DNA of 59,582 nucleotides from Reyranella sp. (lineage in GTDB: Bacteria; Pseudomonadota; Alphaproteobacteria; Reyranellales; Reyranellaceae): the NCBI GenBank assembly GCA_019750135.1, contig JAIEOV010000027.1, positions 1 to 59,582 of the forward strand. The letters are read 5' to 3'. Positions 35,558 through 43,575 of the stretch are shown in pieces. Within the stretch, counting starts at the first letter, position 1; each line of letters begins with the position of its first letter. The notes beneath the pieces are model-generated. The model saw nothing but the letters and a program-made list of their open reading frames with translations, did no database searches and was not told where the DNA came from. The translations under genes and the position numbers were made by a program.

Positions 35558-36366
35558 GACAGCTCCGCGCGAATCTGTTCGGCCAGGTATAAGGTGACGT
35601 GACGCTTGTAGGCGGCCGAGCCGTGGACGTCGTTGAACCAGGCGTCGGGCGGCAGGCGCTCGTCGATCGCCTGGTGCAGCTCCTTGGCCGATGGCGTCTT
35701 CCTGAAGCGGATCTGCACCGGCCGCGGCGTCGCGGCGCTGATCGTCAGCAGGAAGTCGTAGTCGTTGTCCTCGACGGTGGCGACGATCAGCGCCGCGGAG
35801 CGGCCGAAATGCGTCAGCGAGACCTGGCGCATGGCGAACCGCTTGGTCAGCGCCGCAGCGGGCAGGAAGATCTGGCGCAGGAGCTCGCCCTTCTGCAGGA
35901 CGTTGGTGTGCATGCCGGTGACGAAGTCGACCACCGGCACCTCGCGCGGCTTGCCGTTCTGCGGCCACAGCGTGCAGACGCCTTCGAGCGCCGCCGTCAG
36001 CGAGATCATGGCGCCGGCGGGCAGGGACATGACGATGTTGCCGCCGACGGTGGCCGCGTTCCAGATCTTGAACGACATCAGGAAGCAGTCGACGCACTTG
36101 TCGAACAGCGGCACGGCCCGCCACTCCGGCGGCCCCTTGAAGTCGTGCAGCTCGACGATCTTGCAGGTCGCGGCGATCTCCAGGCCCGACGGCGTCACCG
36201 TCAGCGGAGGCCAGCCGAACTGCTCGAGGTCGACCAGCGTGTCGGTACTGACCTGGGGTTCGGAGAACAGCCAGGTCCCGCCGCCCAGGAAGGCGTGGCC
36301 GTCGCGCCATTCGATCTCCTCGAAGGACTTCGGCCGTTTCACGTCGACGATCGTATTGAGGTTCAT
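35554..36366 (-). CDS. FAD-binding subunit of the molybdenum hydroxylase
   Basis: 270-residue FAD_binding_5/CO-dehydrogenase-flavoprotein-C type subunit that passes electrons from the 2Fe-2S clusters to NAD or another acceptor. FAD signatures: FLGGGTWLFS (pyrophosphate loop) near residues 27–36 and NAATVGGNIVMSLPAGAMISLTAALEG near 103. The second part (AMRQVSLTHFGRSAALIVATV… VQIRFRKTPSAKEL) is the C-terminal domain. The order FAD then Fe-S/Mo with a four-base overlap implies a complex of the two. A GC hairpin (36397–36420) separates it from the upstream secreted-protein gene. Confidence 0.92.
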   Translation of the reverse strand: MNLNTIVDVKRPKSFEEIEWRDGHAFLGGGTWLFSEPQVSTDTLVDLEQFGWPPLTVTPSGLEIAATCKIVELHDFKGPPEWRAVPLFDKCVDCFLMSFKIWNAATVGGNIVMSLPAGAMISLTAALEGVCTLWPQNGKPREVPVVDFVTGMHTNVLQKGELLRQIFLPAAALTKRFAMRQVSLTHFGRSAALIVATVEDNDYDFLLTISAATPRPVQIRFRKTPSAKELHQAIDERLPPDAWFNDVHGSAAYKRHVTLYLAEQIRAELS

Positions 36367-36396
36367 GCCATCCCTCCTGCTCAGTCGTTTCTCGTG

Positions 36397-36420
36397 GGGG
36401 CGGGCGAGAGTGCCCGCCCC
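36397..36420. other. GC hairpin upstream of the hydroxylase genes
   Basis: Nine-bp stem GGGGCGGGC (36397–36405) / GCCCGCCCC (36412–36420), six-base loop. No T-run on the minus strand; it may attenuate or set the stoichiometry between the upstream porin/secreted-protein genes and the enzyme genes. Confidence 0.5.
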
Positions 36421-36436
36421 TCTAGCGTGTCGATGC

Positions 36437-37540
36437 TTATTTCAGGTCGTCGAGCGACGTCGGGCCGGGGCCTGTCGTGATCAAGGTCGGCCACTGCTTG
36501 GAGCCGAATGGCACGGCGGGCGGCAGGACGGGCTGCTTACCGCGCTTCTGCATTTCGGCGATGATGGTCTTGCGGCCGTCGCCTCCCATCAGCTCGTAAT
36601 CCATGATGTGGTAGTTGCCGAAGAACAGCTCGCCGACCGAGCGGTCGCCGATGATGCGGGTCATCGAGACCAGCATCTCGTCGGGCGTGGTGGTGAAGCC
36701 CATGGTCTCGATCAGCATCAGCCGGTCGTTGATCGCGTCGGCGCCAAAGTATTGCGCGAGCACCGAGAACAGCACGTTGTTCTGACGCGCCACGTAGATC
36801 GTGTTGGACGCGGCATAGGTCTTCGCCAGGTCGGGGCCGAGCATCGCCGACCACTCGTCCATCACCCCCATCCAGTGCTTGACCTGGGTCGACGCCGCCC
36901 AGTTGATGATCAGCTTGATGTTGGCCGCCTGCTTCTTGCCGAAGGCGGTCAGGTCCTCGAGCGTGACCTCGCCCTTGCTCAGGCAGGCGTCCATGTAGGC
37001 GACGTTGTTGGTGAGGATCTCCTTCACCACCGGCTTCCAGTCGGCCTGGATGTCGTTGCTGGCGTCGAGCCCGTCGAGCGCAGTCTTCATCTGGACGCGG
37101 TACGCCGCCATTGGGGCGATCCAGCGCTTGTCGGCCTTGTTGTTGACCGACGGGATGACGACCTGGCTGATCGCCATGGTGCTGTGGCCGGTCGACTTCA
37201 GGATCTGGTAGACCTTGGGCACCTTGGGCGCGTCGATCGGCGTCTGGCCGGGGCGATAGAGCATCAGCCGGCCGCCCTCGTTGGTGAACATCGCGAGGAT
37301 GATCGGATGCTTGGCCAGGATGTTGCGGCGGTAGATGCTCGACGCCCGGTCGTAGAGCGAGAACATGCCGATATCGAGCTGCAGCAGGTCACGCGTGGCG
37401 ATGTCGCTCGGGTTCGACGGCGTGTTGCCCGAGATATTGGCGAGATACTCCGGCAGGCCCGGCGCCTGCGCCGAAGCCGGGCCGATGGCGAGGCCGGCGG
37501 CGAGGACGCCGGCCATCAGGCCCAACGATGATCTTTTCAT
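36437..37540 (-). CDS. Exported protein of unknown function in the hydroxylase cassette
   Basis: 367 residues with a clear Sec signal (MKRSSLGLMAGVLAAGLAIGPASAQ). The mature part is soluble, helix-rich and contains no motif I recognise: TRDLLQLDIGMFSLYDRASSIYRRNILAKHPIILAMFTNEGGRLMLYRPGQ, then a long helical region with MDACLSKGEVTLEDLTAFGKKQ, and HWMGVMDEWSAMLG. It sits 50 bp downstream of the porin gene and 71 bp before the FAD subunit. I start at the ATG at 37540 (GGAG seven bases upstream) rather than four codons earlier. A periplasmic binding or chaperone role is possible; not assigned. Confidence 0.82.
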   Translation of the reverse strand: MKRSSLGLMAGVLAAGLAIGPASAQAPGLPEYLANISGNTPSNPSDIATRDLLQLDIGMFSLYDRASSIYRRNILAKHPIILAMFTNEGGRLMLYRPGQTPIDAPKVPKVYQILKSTGHSTMAISQVVIPSVNNKADKRWIAPMAAYRVQMKTALDGLDASNDIQADWKPVVKEILTNNVAYMDACLSKGEVTLEDLTAFGKKQAANIKLIINWAASTQVKHWMGVMDEWSAMLGPDLAKTYAASNTIYVARQNNVLFSVLAQYFGADAINDRLMLIETMGFTTTPDEMLVSMTRIIGDRSVGELFFGNYHIMDYELMGGDGRKTIIAEMQKRGKQPVLPPAVPFGSKQWPTLITTGPGPTSLDDLK

Positions 37541-37589
37541 CCTGTACTCCATTTCCGGCCCAACGGCCTTCCCAGTGGTCGGTTCAACA

Positions 37590-38933
37590 TCAGAAAAGCA
37601 AGGTGAGACGCAGCGTCGTCGTGAGCGTGCCGGGCAATGTCGGCGATGCGCCGGGCGTCGGGATGTAGGTCACGGTCGGCTGCAGGAAGATCGATGAGAT
37701 GACATGGGCCTGGTAGTAGGCCTGAAACATGAGCTCGCTCGGCCGCTGGAAGATGTTCTGGTTGAGCCGCGACAGGCCGAAGCCCGCGCCCATCGAATCG
37801 CTCGGCCGGTCGAAGAACGGGCTGAAGGCCGTCAGACCTGCGCCATAGTACTGCGTGATCGGCAGGGTCTGCGAGGCGTTGGCGCCGAACTGGTAGAAGA
37901 CCGAGATCGAGGAATGGTCGACCTTGGGGTTGATGCCGCGCACGACGCGCTGCGAGCCGAACAGGTAGAAGCCGCCGGTACCGTCCTCCGTCGTGCCGCC
38001 GCCGCTCAGGATGCCGGTCTGGCGCCACAGGCCGATGCCGAACTGGCCGGGGTGGTTGCCGTCGCCCAGAACCCAGTTGATGCCGATCTCGCCGATGTTG
38101 AATCGGTAGCCGTTGAAGATGGGCGGGTTGAGCCCGGTCTGCACGTTGATCGCGCGGTTGCCGTCGTAGACGCCGAGATTGACGTAGAAGGACTTCGACG
38201 GCGAGAAGTTCACGGTCACGCCGTTCGCCGGGTTGTAGTAGCCCATCATCGCACCGATCATCGCGCCGTTGACGAAGATCGGTGTCCACAGGAGGCCGCT
38301 CACGGCGGGAATGTTCTGGTTGGGATCGGCCAGCGCCACCGGGCGCAGCACGTTGCCGAAGTCGTAGGTCGGCAGGACGCGGCCGATGCGCATCGAAAGC
38401 ACGTCCTTGATCATGTCCTGCAGGTACCAGGCTTCGAGGAGCTCGGTGCGGTTGAACGGCTTCAGGCCGACGATGCTGTTGTAGCCGGCCACGCTACCGG
38501 CCTGCTCATTGGTCTCGCCGCCGTTGAATTGCAGGAACTGGACGCCGAAGGCCGCACCCTTCCAGTCGACCAGCTTGTTGGCATCGACGTGAAGACCGAC
38601 AAACAGCGCCTGGTTGTTGGTCCAGCCGCCGGGAACGGCCCCGCCCGCAGCCACCAGATTGGTGTCGGCGAGCCATAGTCCGCCCAACCTCACGCCCCAT
38701 TCGTCCTTCAAGCCGAGTGTGCGGCCGAGCCAACCGGTGCCGACGATGGAGTAGTCGGTCGCTGCGGGGTTGCCGCTGACCGCAGGCGAGGCCTGCGCCA
38801 TGGCCTGCCCGCCAGATGCCAGGACGACGATGGCGCTCAGCCAGCCCCAGAAGGCGGACCGCCAGCCGCCGTCGCCCCCAAAACGGCGGCGGCTGGACCG
38901 ACCCTGCCTCCTAACAAGTGCCCCCAATGCCAT
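37590..38933 (-). CDS. OprB-type carbohydrate-selective porin
   Basis: 447 residues. Basic N-terminus, signal segment (WGWLSAIVVLASGGQAMAQ), then a beta-rich barrel with alternating hydrophobic strands, short Asn/Gly-rich turns (GGETNEQAGSVAGYNSIVGLKPFNRTELLEAWYLQDM), and the C-terminal Phe (LTTTLRLTLLF) expected by the Bam machinery. The LEAWYL, MRIGRVLPTYDFG and FNGYRFNIGEIGINW segments match the OprB/carbohydrate-porin family. As first gene of the cassette it would admit the substrate across the outer membrane. Divergent from the winged-helix/TPR regulator. Confidence 0.85.
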   Translation of the reverse strand: MALGALVRRQGRSSRRRFGGDGGWRSAFWGWLSAIVVLASGGQAMAQASPAVSGNPAATDYSIVGTGWLGRTLGLKDEWGVRLGGLWLADTNLVAAGGAVPGGWTNNQALFVGLHVDANKLVDWKGAAFGVQFLQFNGGETNEQAGSVAGYNSIVGLKPFNRTELLEAWYLQDMIKDVLSMRIGRVLPTYDFGNVLRPVALADPNQNIPAVSGLLWTPIFVNGAMIGAMMGYYNPANGVTVNFSPSKSFYVNLGVYDGNRAINVQTGLNPPIFNGYRFNIGEIGINWVLGDGNHPGQFGIGLWRQTGILSGGGTTEDGTGGFYLFGSQRVVRGINPKVDHSSISVFYQFGANASQTLPITQYYGAGLTAFSPFFDRPSDSMGAGFGLSRLNQNIFQRPSELMFQAYYQAHVISSIFLQPTVTYIPTPGASPTLPGTLTTTLRLTLLF

Positions 38934-39103
38934 GCTCTGCCCCGAGACCTTGCACGACCCTGCCCAGGATTTTTACCTGCGCGGGGCGTGCGTTGTGGCG
39001 TCAAGAAAGGATCAAGACGAATTCGCAGCCCCCGCATGAAACAGCCGCGATGACCAAAAGACCCATATTTGCAACGCCTTGGCGGACGGACTAGGGTCGC
39101 GCG

Positions 39104-39120
39104 ACTTGTAAACTGCAAGT
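39104..39120. promoter_or_regulatory. Inverted repeat in the porin/regulator divergent region
   Basis: ACTTG-TAAACTG-CAAGT (39104–39120), centred 35 bp before the regulator start and about 180 bp before the porin start. Possible operator for the adjacent winged-helix regulator. Confidence 0.35.
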
Positions 39121-39146
39121 TTCACGATTGGGCGAAGTCGCCGGGC

Positions 39147-40862
39147 ATGTCCGTCTATGCGTTTGGTCCTTTCATCCTCGACACCGCGGCACGCCGCCTG
39201 ACGCGCGACGGCCAACGGATGGCCGTGCCCGGGAAGGCCTGGCAGATCCTGCTGATGCTGGCGGAGGCCGGCGGACGCCTGGTGTCGCACGACACGTTCC
39301 GGGCCAAGCTGTGGCCGAACATCGTGGTCGAGGACCGCACGCTCACCGTCCATATGTCGACCCTGCGCAAGGCGCTGGGGGACGGTTCGGCCAGCCTGAT
39401 CGAGACGGTGTCGCGCGAGGGCTATCGCCTGGCCGCGCCGATCCGCGTGCTGCCGCAGGCCGGTCCGCAGGCCGAAGGCGCGCCGCCGATCGCCACCGCC
39501 AAGACGCTGGCCGTGCGGACCTTCGCGACCTCCGACCTGGCCGAAGCCGACAGCTATCTCGGGGCCGGCATCGCCGACGCCGTGACCACGGCGCTGGGCG
39601 GCGTTCCCGGCGTCACCATCTCGCCGGTCGATGCCGTCGAGGACTTGGCCGGCGCCCGCTCGCTCGGCGTGGAGCACCTGCTGGAGGGTTCGGTGCAGCG
39701 CAGCGCCGAGCGCCTGCGCGTGGAAGTACGCCTGATCGAAGTGGCGAGCGGCCGCACCGAATGGAGCGAGCGTTTCGAGCAGGCGCCGATGCACCCGTCC
39801 GCCCTGCAGGACGCCATCGCCGCGCGCGTGGCGACGTCGCTGCCGCAGTCGCCCGATGACGACGACCATGACGTGCAGAGCTACCGCCCGCGGGCAGCGG
39901 AGGCCTACTTCCTGCAGCTCGAGGCGCGGGCCCATCTCAAGCCGTTCACGCGGCTGCCGCTGATCAAGGCTCTGACCCTGTTCGAGCAGGCACTGGTGCT
40001 CGATCCCGACTACGCCATGGCGCATGCCGGGCTCGCCTCGACCTACCTGTTGATGGCGTCGACGGCGATGTTGCGGCCGCTGCAGGTCGACGAGGCGATG
40101 CCGATGGCGCGCCGCCATGCCCAGCGCGCGATCGCCCTCGACGAGGGGCTGGCCGAGGCCTGGGCGGCGCTCGGCCGCGTGAAGATGGAGTACGACTGGG
40201 ATTGGGACGCTGCGGAGGCCGACCTCGCCCATGCCATCGCCCTCAATTCCAGCTCGGTCGAAGCGCTCGGCACCTTCGGCCAGTTCCTGAGCGCGATGGG
40301 CCGCCATGACGAGGCGATCGAGGCCATGGAGCAGGCGCAGCGGCTCGATCCGCGCGGCGTCGAGACCCTGCAGCACCTGGCGATCGTCTACTGGATGGCG
40401 GGCCACCCCGAACAGGCGCTCGAGGCGGTGGGCGACAGCCTGAAGGTCCTGCCTGCCTCCACCCGCGCGCACTACGGGCGCATGATGATCCTCGACCAGC
40501 TGGGCCGGCACGACGAGGCGATGGCCGAGCGTCTCACCACCCTGCGCGGGCTCGCCGTCGCCGAGGGCCTGGCAGAGCATGTCGAGTCGTTGGCCCGCAC
40601 CAAGGGCTGGCGCGAAGCGATGGTCGTGTGGATCGGCCTGCTCGAGCGCACCAACCGCTGGGAGGGCGCCGCCCAGCAATGGGTGGCCGTCGGCGAACTG
40701 GGCCGCGCCCTCGACGCCCTCGAACACTGCGTCAGGGCGCGCACCACTTATCTCTGCTTCACCGCCCAGAATCCGTGCTTTCGGCCGCTCCATGGCGACC
40801 CGCGCTTCGAGCAGGTGCTTCGCACGCTGAAGCTCGATGGACGCGCGAAGGGCGAGTCCTGA
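39147..40862 (+). CDS. CadC-type winged-helix regulator with TolB-like and TPR domains
   Basis: 571 residues. N-terminal OmpR/CadC-type winged helix about 1–100 (FGPFILDTAARRLTRDGQRMAVPGKAWQILLMLAEAGGRLVSHDTF… TLTVHMSTLRKALGD… IETVSREGYRL). There is no receiver domain or membrane helix. Residues ~115–225 resemble the TolB-N/FlgO-like alpha/beta domain found in such regulators (YLGAGIADAVTTALGGVPGVTI… LLEGSVQRSAERLRVEVRLIEVASGRTEW). The rest is TPR repeats (ALVLDPDYAMAHAGLASTYLL, AIALDEGLAEAWAALGRV, AQRLDPRGVETLQHLAIVYWM). Divergent to the porin cassette and hence a candidate for its regulator. Confidence 0.88.
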   Translation: MSVYAFGPFILDTAARRLTRDGQRMAVPGKAWQILLMLAEAGGRLVSHDTFRAKLWPNIVVEDRTLTVHMSTLRKALGDGSASLIETVSREGYRLAAPIRVLPQAGPQAEGAPPIATAKTLAVRTFATSDLAEADSYLGAGIADAVTTALGGVPGVTISPVDAVEDLAGARSLGVEHLLEGSVQRSAERLRVEVRLIEVASGRTEWSERFEQAPMHPSALQDAIAARVATSLPQSPDDDDHDVQSYRPRAAEAYFLQLEARAHLKPFTRLPLIKALTLFEQALVLDPDYAMAHAGLASTYLLMASTAMLRPLQVDEAMPMARRHAQRAIALDEGLAEAWAALGRVKMEYDWDWDAAEADLAHAIALNSSSVEALGTFGQFLSAMGRHDEAIEAMEQAQRLDPRGVETLQHLAIVYWMAGHPEQALEAVGDSLKVLPASTRAHYGRMMILDQLGRHDEAMAERLTTLRGLAVAEGLAEHVESLARTKGWREAMVVWIGLLERTNRWEGAAQQWVAVGELGRALDALEHCVRARTTYLCFTAQNPCFRPLHGDPRFEQVLRTLKLDGRAKGES

Positions 40863-41031
40863 CGAATTCCCTATGGCCGCGGGGCCGATGGCCCTGATTG
40901 GCATGGAGTCCCCGTCTCCCTGAAAGCCTGCGTCCGCCCATCACTTCTGCTCCCCCCAGCGCGCGGACCGTGGCATTATTGCAGTGAAGGCAGGTGACTG
41001 TGAGAGTCGGCCGTCTCAATTCGGGGACTCA

Positions 41032-42015
41032 ATGCTTGTCCAGGCGTCTCAGGCCTATGGCCGTCTGGTCGACTTGACGACGGACGGCGCGCCCGTCCGC
41101 GAGCGCTTCGACTATTGGCGCGACGTGGTGCTGCGCCGCACGCGGCCGGAGGTCCCGGCGCGCGGGCAGCCGTTCCAGGCCCATCTGCGACGCATCGTGC
41201 TGAACGAGGTCGAGCTCATCGAGCATGCCGCCGGCGCCGTGGTCTCCGGGCGGTCGCCGGGCCGCACCCGCTTCGACGGCGGCGACGACATCGCGCTCGA
41301 ACTGCTGCGCTTCGGCACCTCGAAGCTCACCCACAACGGCGAGCACAAGTTGCGCGCCGGCGACTTCTGCCTGGTCGACTATGCGCGGCCCTTCAAGACA
41401 GTGCTGACGCGCCATCGCGCCAGCGGCGTAGTGCTGTCGCGGCGGAAGGTGCGGGAGGCCCTGGGCGGCGATCTGTCGGCGCTGGCCGGCCACCGCGTGC
41501 CGGCGCGCGGCCTCGCTGCGGTTTTGCGCGCCCACATGATGACCGCGCTCGACGAGGCGCCGCACATGACGGAGCAGGATCGGGTGGTTGCGACCAATGC
41601 CGCGGCCGAGATGGCGTTGGCCATCCTGCAGGCCGGCCGTTTCGGCGCCGCCGACCCCGACCAGTTCGGCGCGGGGCTCTACCAGGCGGCGTGCGCGGTG
41701 ATCGACCGCGCCTGTGCCGATCCGGACCTGTCGCCCGAGCGCATCGCGCTCACCGTCGGATGCTCGCGTGCCACGCTCTATCGGTTGTTCTCTCGCCGTG
41801 ACCAGAGCGTTGCCGCGGCCGTGTGGCAGGCGCGCCTGGAGCGCGCGCGGCGCATGCTCTGCTCCGCCGAGAGCATCGGCATGACGATCAGCGATGTCGC
41901 AATGACGAGCGGCTTCACCGACATTCCGACCTTCACCCGCATGTTCAAGCGGCGCTATGGAAGGACTCCGCGCGAGGCGCGTGAGGCGTGGTTCGCGGGC
42001 GATGACGGACGATGA
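41032..42015 (+). CDS. AraC family transcriptional regulator
   Basis: 327 residues. The N-terminal cupin-like AraC-binding domain (FDYWRDVVLRRTRPEVPA… LELLRFGTSKLTHNGEHKLRAGDFCLVDYARPF) matches the group with a PF14525-type domain. The C-terminal double HTH reads SPERIALTVGCSRATLYRLFSRR and ISDVAMTSGFTDIPTFTRMFKRRYGRTPREAREAW. The ATG at 41032 is preferred; an in-frame start at 40984 lacks a ribosome site. It is convergent with the multicopper oxidase gene (6 bp between stops), and its target is not evident. Confidence 0.91.
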   Translation: MLVQASQAYGRLVDLTTDGAPVRERFDYWRDVVLRRTRPEVPARGQPFQAHLRRIVLNEVELIEHAAGAVVSGRSPGRTRFDGGDDIALELLRFGTSKLTHNGEHKLRAGDFCLVDYARPFKTVLTRHRASGVVLSRRKVREALGGDLSALAGHRVPARGLAAVLRAHMMTALDEAPHMTEQDRVVATNAAAEMALAILQAGRFGAADPDQFGAGLYQAACAVIDRACADPDLSPERIALTVGCSRATLYRLFSRRDQSVAAAVWQARLERARRMLCSAESIGMTISDVAMTSGFTDIPTFTRMFKRRYGRTPREAREAWFAGDDGR

Positions 42016-42021
42016 GGCCTG

Positions 42022-43560
42022 TTACTCGTAGACCTCGACCGTCTGCATCATGCCCAGCTCCTCGTGGTTCATCATGTGGCAATGCAGCATGTAGATGCCG
42101 GTATAGTCGAGGAAGCGCGTGCGGAAGGTGAGCGAGCCGCCGTTGCGCTCGACGATCGCGGTGTCGCGCCACTGCGGTGTGGCCAGCGGCTTGCCGTTGA
42201 GATGAGTGACCATGAACGGGTTGGTATGGATATGGAACACGTGATCGTCGTGCACATGCGTGTTCTCGATCGTCCATTCCTCGACTGATCCCAGCTTGAC
42301 GCGCTGGTCGATGCGGCTGGGATTGAATTTCTTGCCGTCGATGAGGAAGCCGAACTCCTGCCAGTGGCCCGCGGCATCGGCCTCTGGCGCCGTTCCCGAG
42401 AACACCAGGTTGCGTCGGCCCGTGATCTCGGAGTCCCCGATCGGCTGAAGCGGCGGCTTGGGAAGCGATGCCGGAAGCTTCATGTTCATCGGCTCGCCCG
42501 CCACAATCACCCGAGCCAGCGGCCCGACCGGCGAAGGATGGCCCTGGTCGTAGGGCAACGCGCGCAGCTCGTAGGTGCCGGGTCCTCCGGCCTGGACCAG
42601 GACGTCGGCGCGCTGACCGGGCAGGATCAGGTGCGTCTTCATCGTCTCCATCGCGCCGAGCTGGATGCCGTCGTAGGCAATGAAATGCAGGTCGTGCTTC
42701 TCCAGCTCGAGCAGCATGTCGTCCTGGTAGCCGGTATTCAGGATGCGCCAGCGCTGCACCTCGCCGGGCCGCATGGCGATGGTCGGTCGGCGTTGCCCGT
42801 TGACCGTCAGGAAGCGCGTGGCGGTCTCCGGGAACAGGGTCTCGAAATTCTCGATCATGCCGCGCGAGTCGTGGACGACCTGCGTCAGCACCAGCAGGCG
42901 TTCCCGGGCATTGGCGATCTCGGGCACGTCGGCGAAGTCGCCTTCGACGATGATGGCGCCAAACATGCCGCTGGCCATCTGCACGTCGGCACTGCCGTGA
43001 TGATGCGGATGATACCAGTAGGTTCCCCTGGTGTGGTCCTTGGGCACTTCGATCTCGATGTCGTAGGTCTCGCCCGGCGCCATCGAGCGCATGACATTGT
43101 CGGCGATGCCGCTCGGACTGACGTGGGCACCGTGAAAATGGAAATTGGTGTTGTTGAATTGGTGAGGATGCGACATGTCCGCGGGCATCGCGTCGCGGTT
43201 GGGCGGCAGGTCGTTGCTCAGCCGGATCTTCAGCGTTTCGCCGGGCTTCATGCGCAGCGTCGGGCCGGGCGAGCCGGCCTCATAGGACCGAACGTAAAGG
43301 CGGACACCGCCGACATCGCGGTAAGCATAGGCGCACCGCAACGAGGTTTGCAGTATGCCGTTGGCCGAGCGCCGCACCTCCGGCTCGAGCAGGGGCTGGT
43401 CCATGACCGGAACCCTGGGCCGCGCAACGAGGCCCAGGGTCGGGCTCATGCTGTCGTGATTGTGAACTTGGGCAGCTACCTGCCCAGCCGCCAGCAGGGC
43501 CGAGCCCGTGGCAAAGCCGCCGCCGAGAAGCCGGCGGCGCGAAAGTCGCGTGAAACTCAT
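42022..43560 (-). CDS. Tat-exported multicopper oxidase
   Basis: 512 residues. Tat signal RLSRRRLLGGGFATGSALLAAGQVAAQ. All four copper motifs are present: NFHFHGAHVSPSG, YWYHPHHHGSADVQMASG, HVFHIHTNPFMV, and YMLHCHMMNHEELGMMQTVEV with Cys-His and the axial Met of the type 1 site. No Met-rich segment like CueO was noticed, so a laccase-like or copper/iron oxidation role is open. The upstream molybdoenzyme gene ends 16 bp before its start, indicating cotranscription. Confidence 0.93.
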   Translation of the reverse strand: MSFTRLSRRRLLGGGFATGSALLAAGQVAAQVHNHDSMSPTLGLVARPRVPVMDQPLLEPEVRRSANGILQTSLRCAYAYRDVGGVRLYVRSYEAGSPGPTLRMKPGETLKIRLSNDLPPNRDAMPADMSHPHQFNNTNFHFHGAHVSPSGIADNVMRSMAPGETYDIEIEVPKDHTRGTYWYHPHHHGSADVQMASGMFGAIIVEGDFADVPEIANARERLLVLTQVVHDSRGMIENFETLFPETATRFLTVNGQRRPTIAMRPGEVQRWRILNTGYQDDMLLELEKHDLHFIAYDGIQLGAMETMKTHLILPGQRADVLVQAGGPGTYELRALPYDQGHPSPVGPLARVIVAGEPMNMKLPASLPKPPLQPIGDSEITGRRNLVFSGTAPEADAAGHWQEFGFLIDGKKFNPSRIDQRVKLGSVEEWTIENTHVHDDHVFHIHTNPFMVTHLNGKPLATPQWRDTAIVERNGGSLTFRTRFLDYTGIYMLHCHMMNHEELGMMQTVEVYE

Positions 43561-43575
43561 GACGCTCTATATCCT

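Noticed and set aside
32894..35602. 902-codon plus-strand open frame opposite the molybdenum hydroxylase gene
   Set aside because: Antisense artefact caused by high GC at third positions; the opposite strand encodes all Fe-S and molybdopterin motifs.
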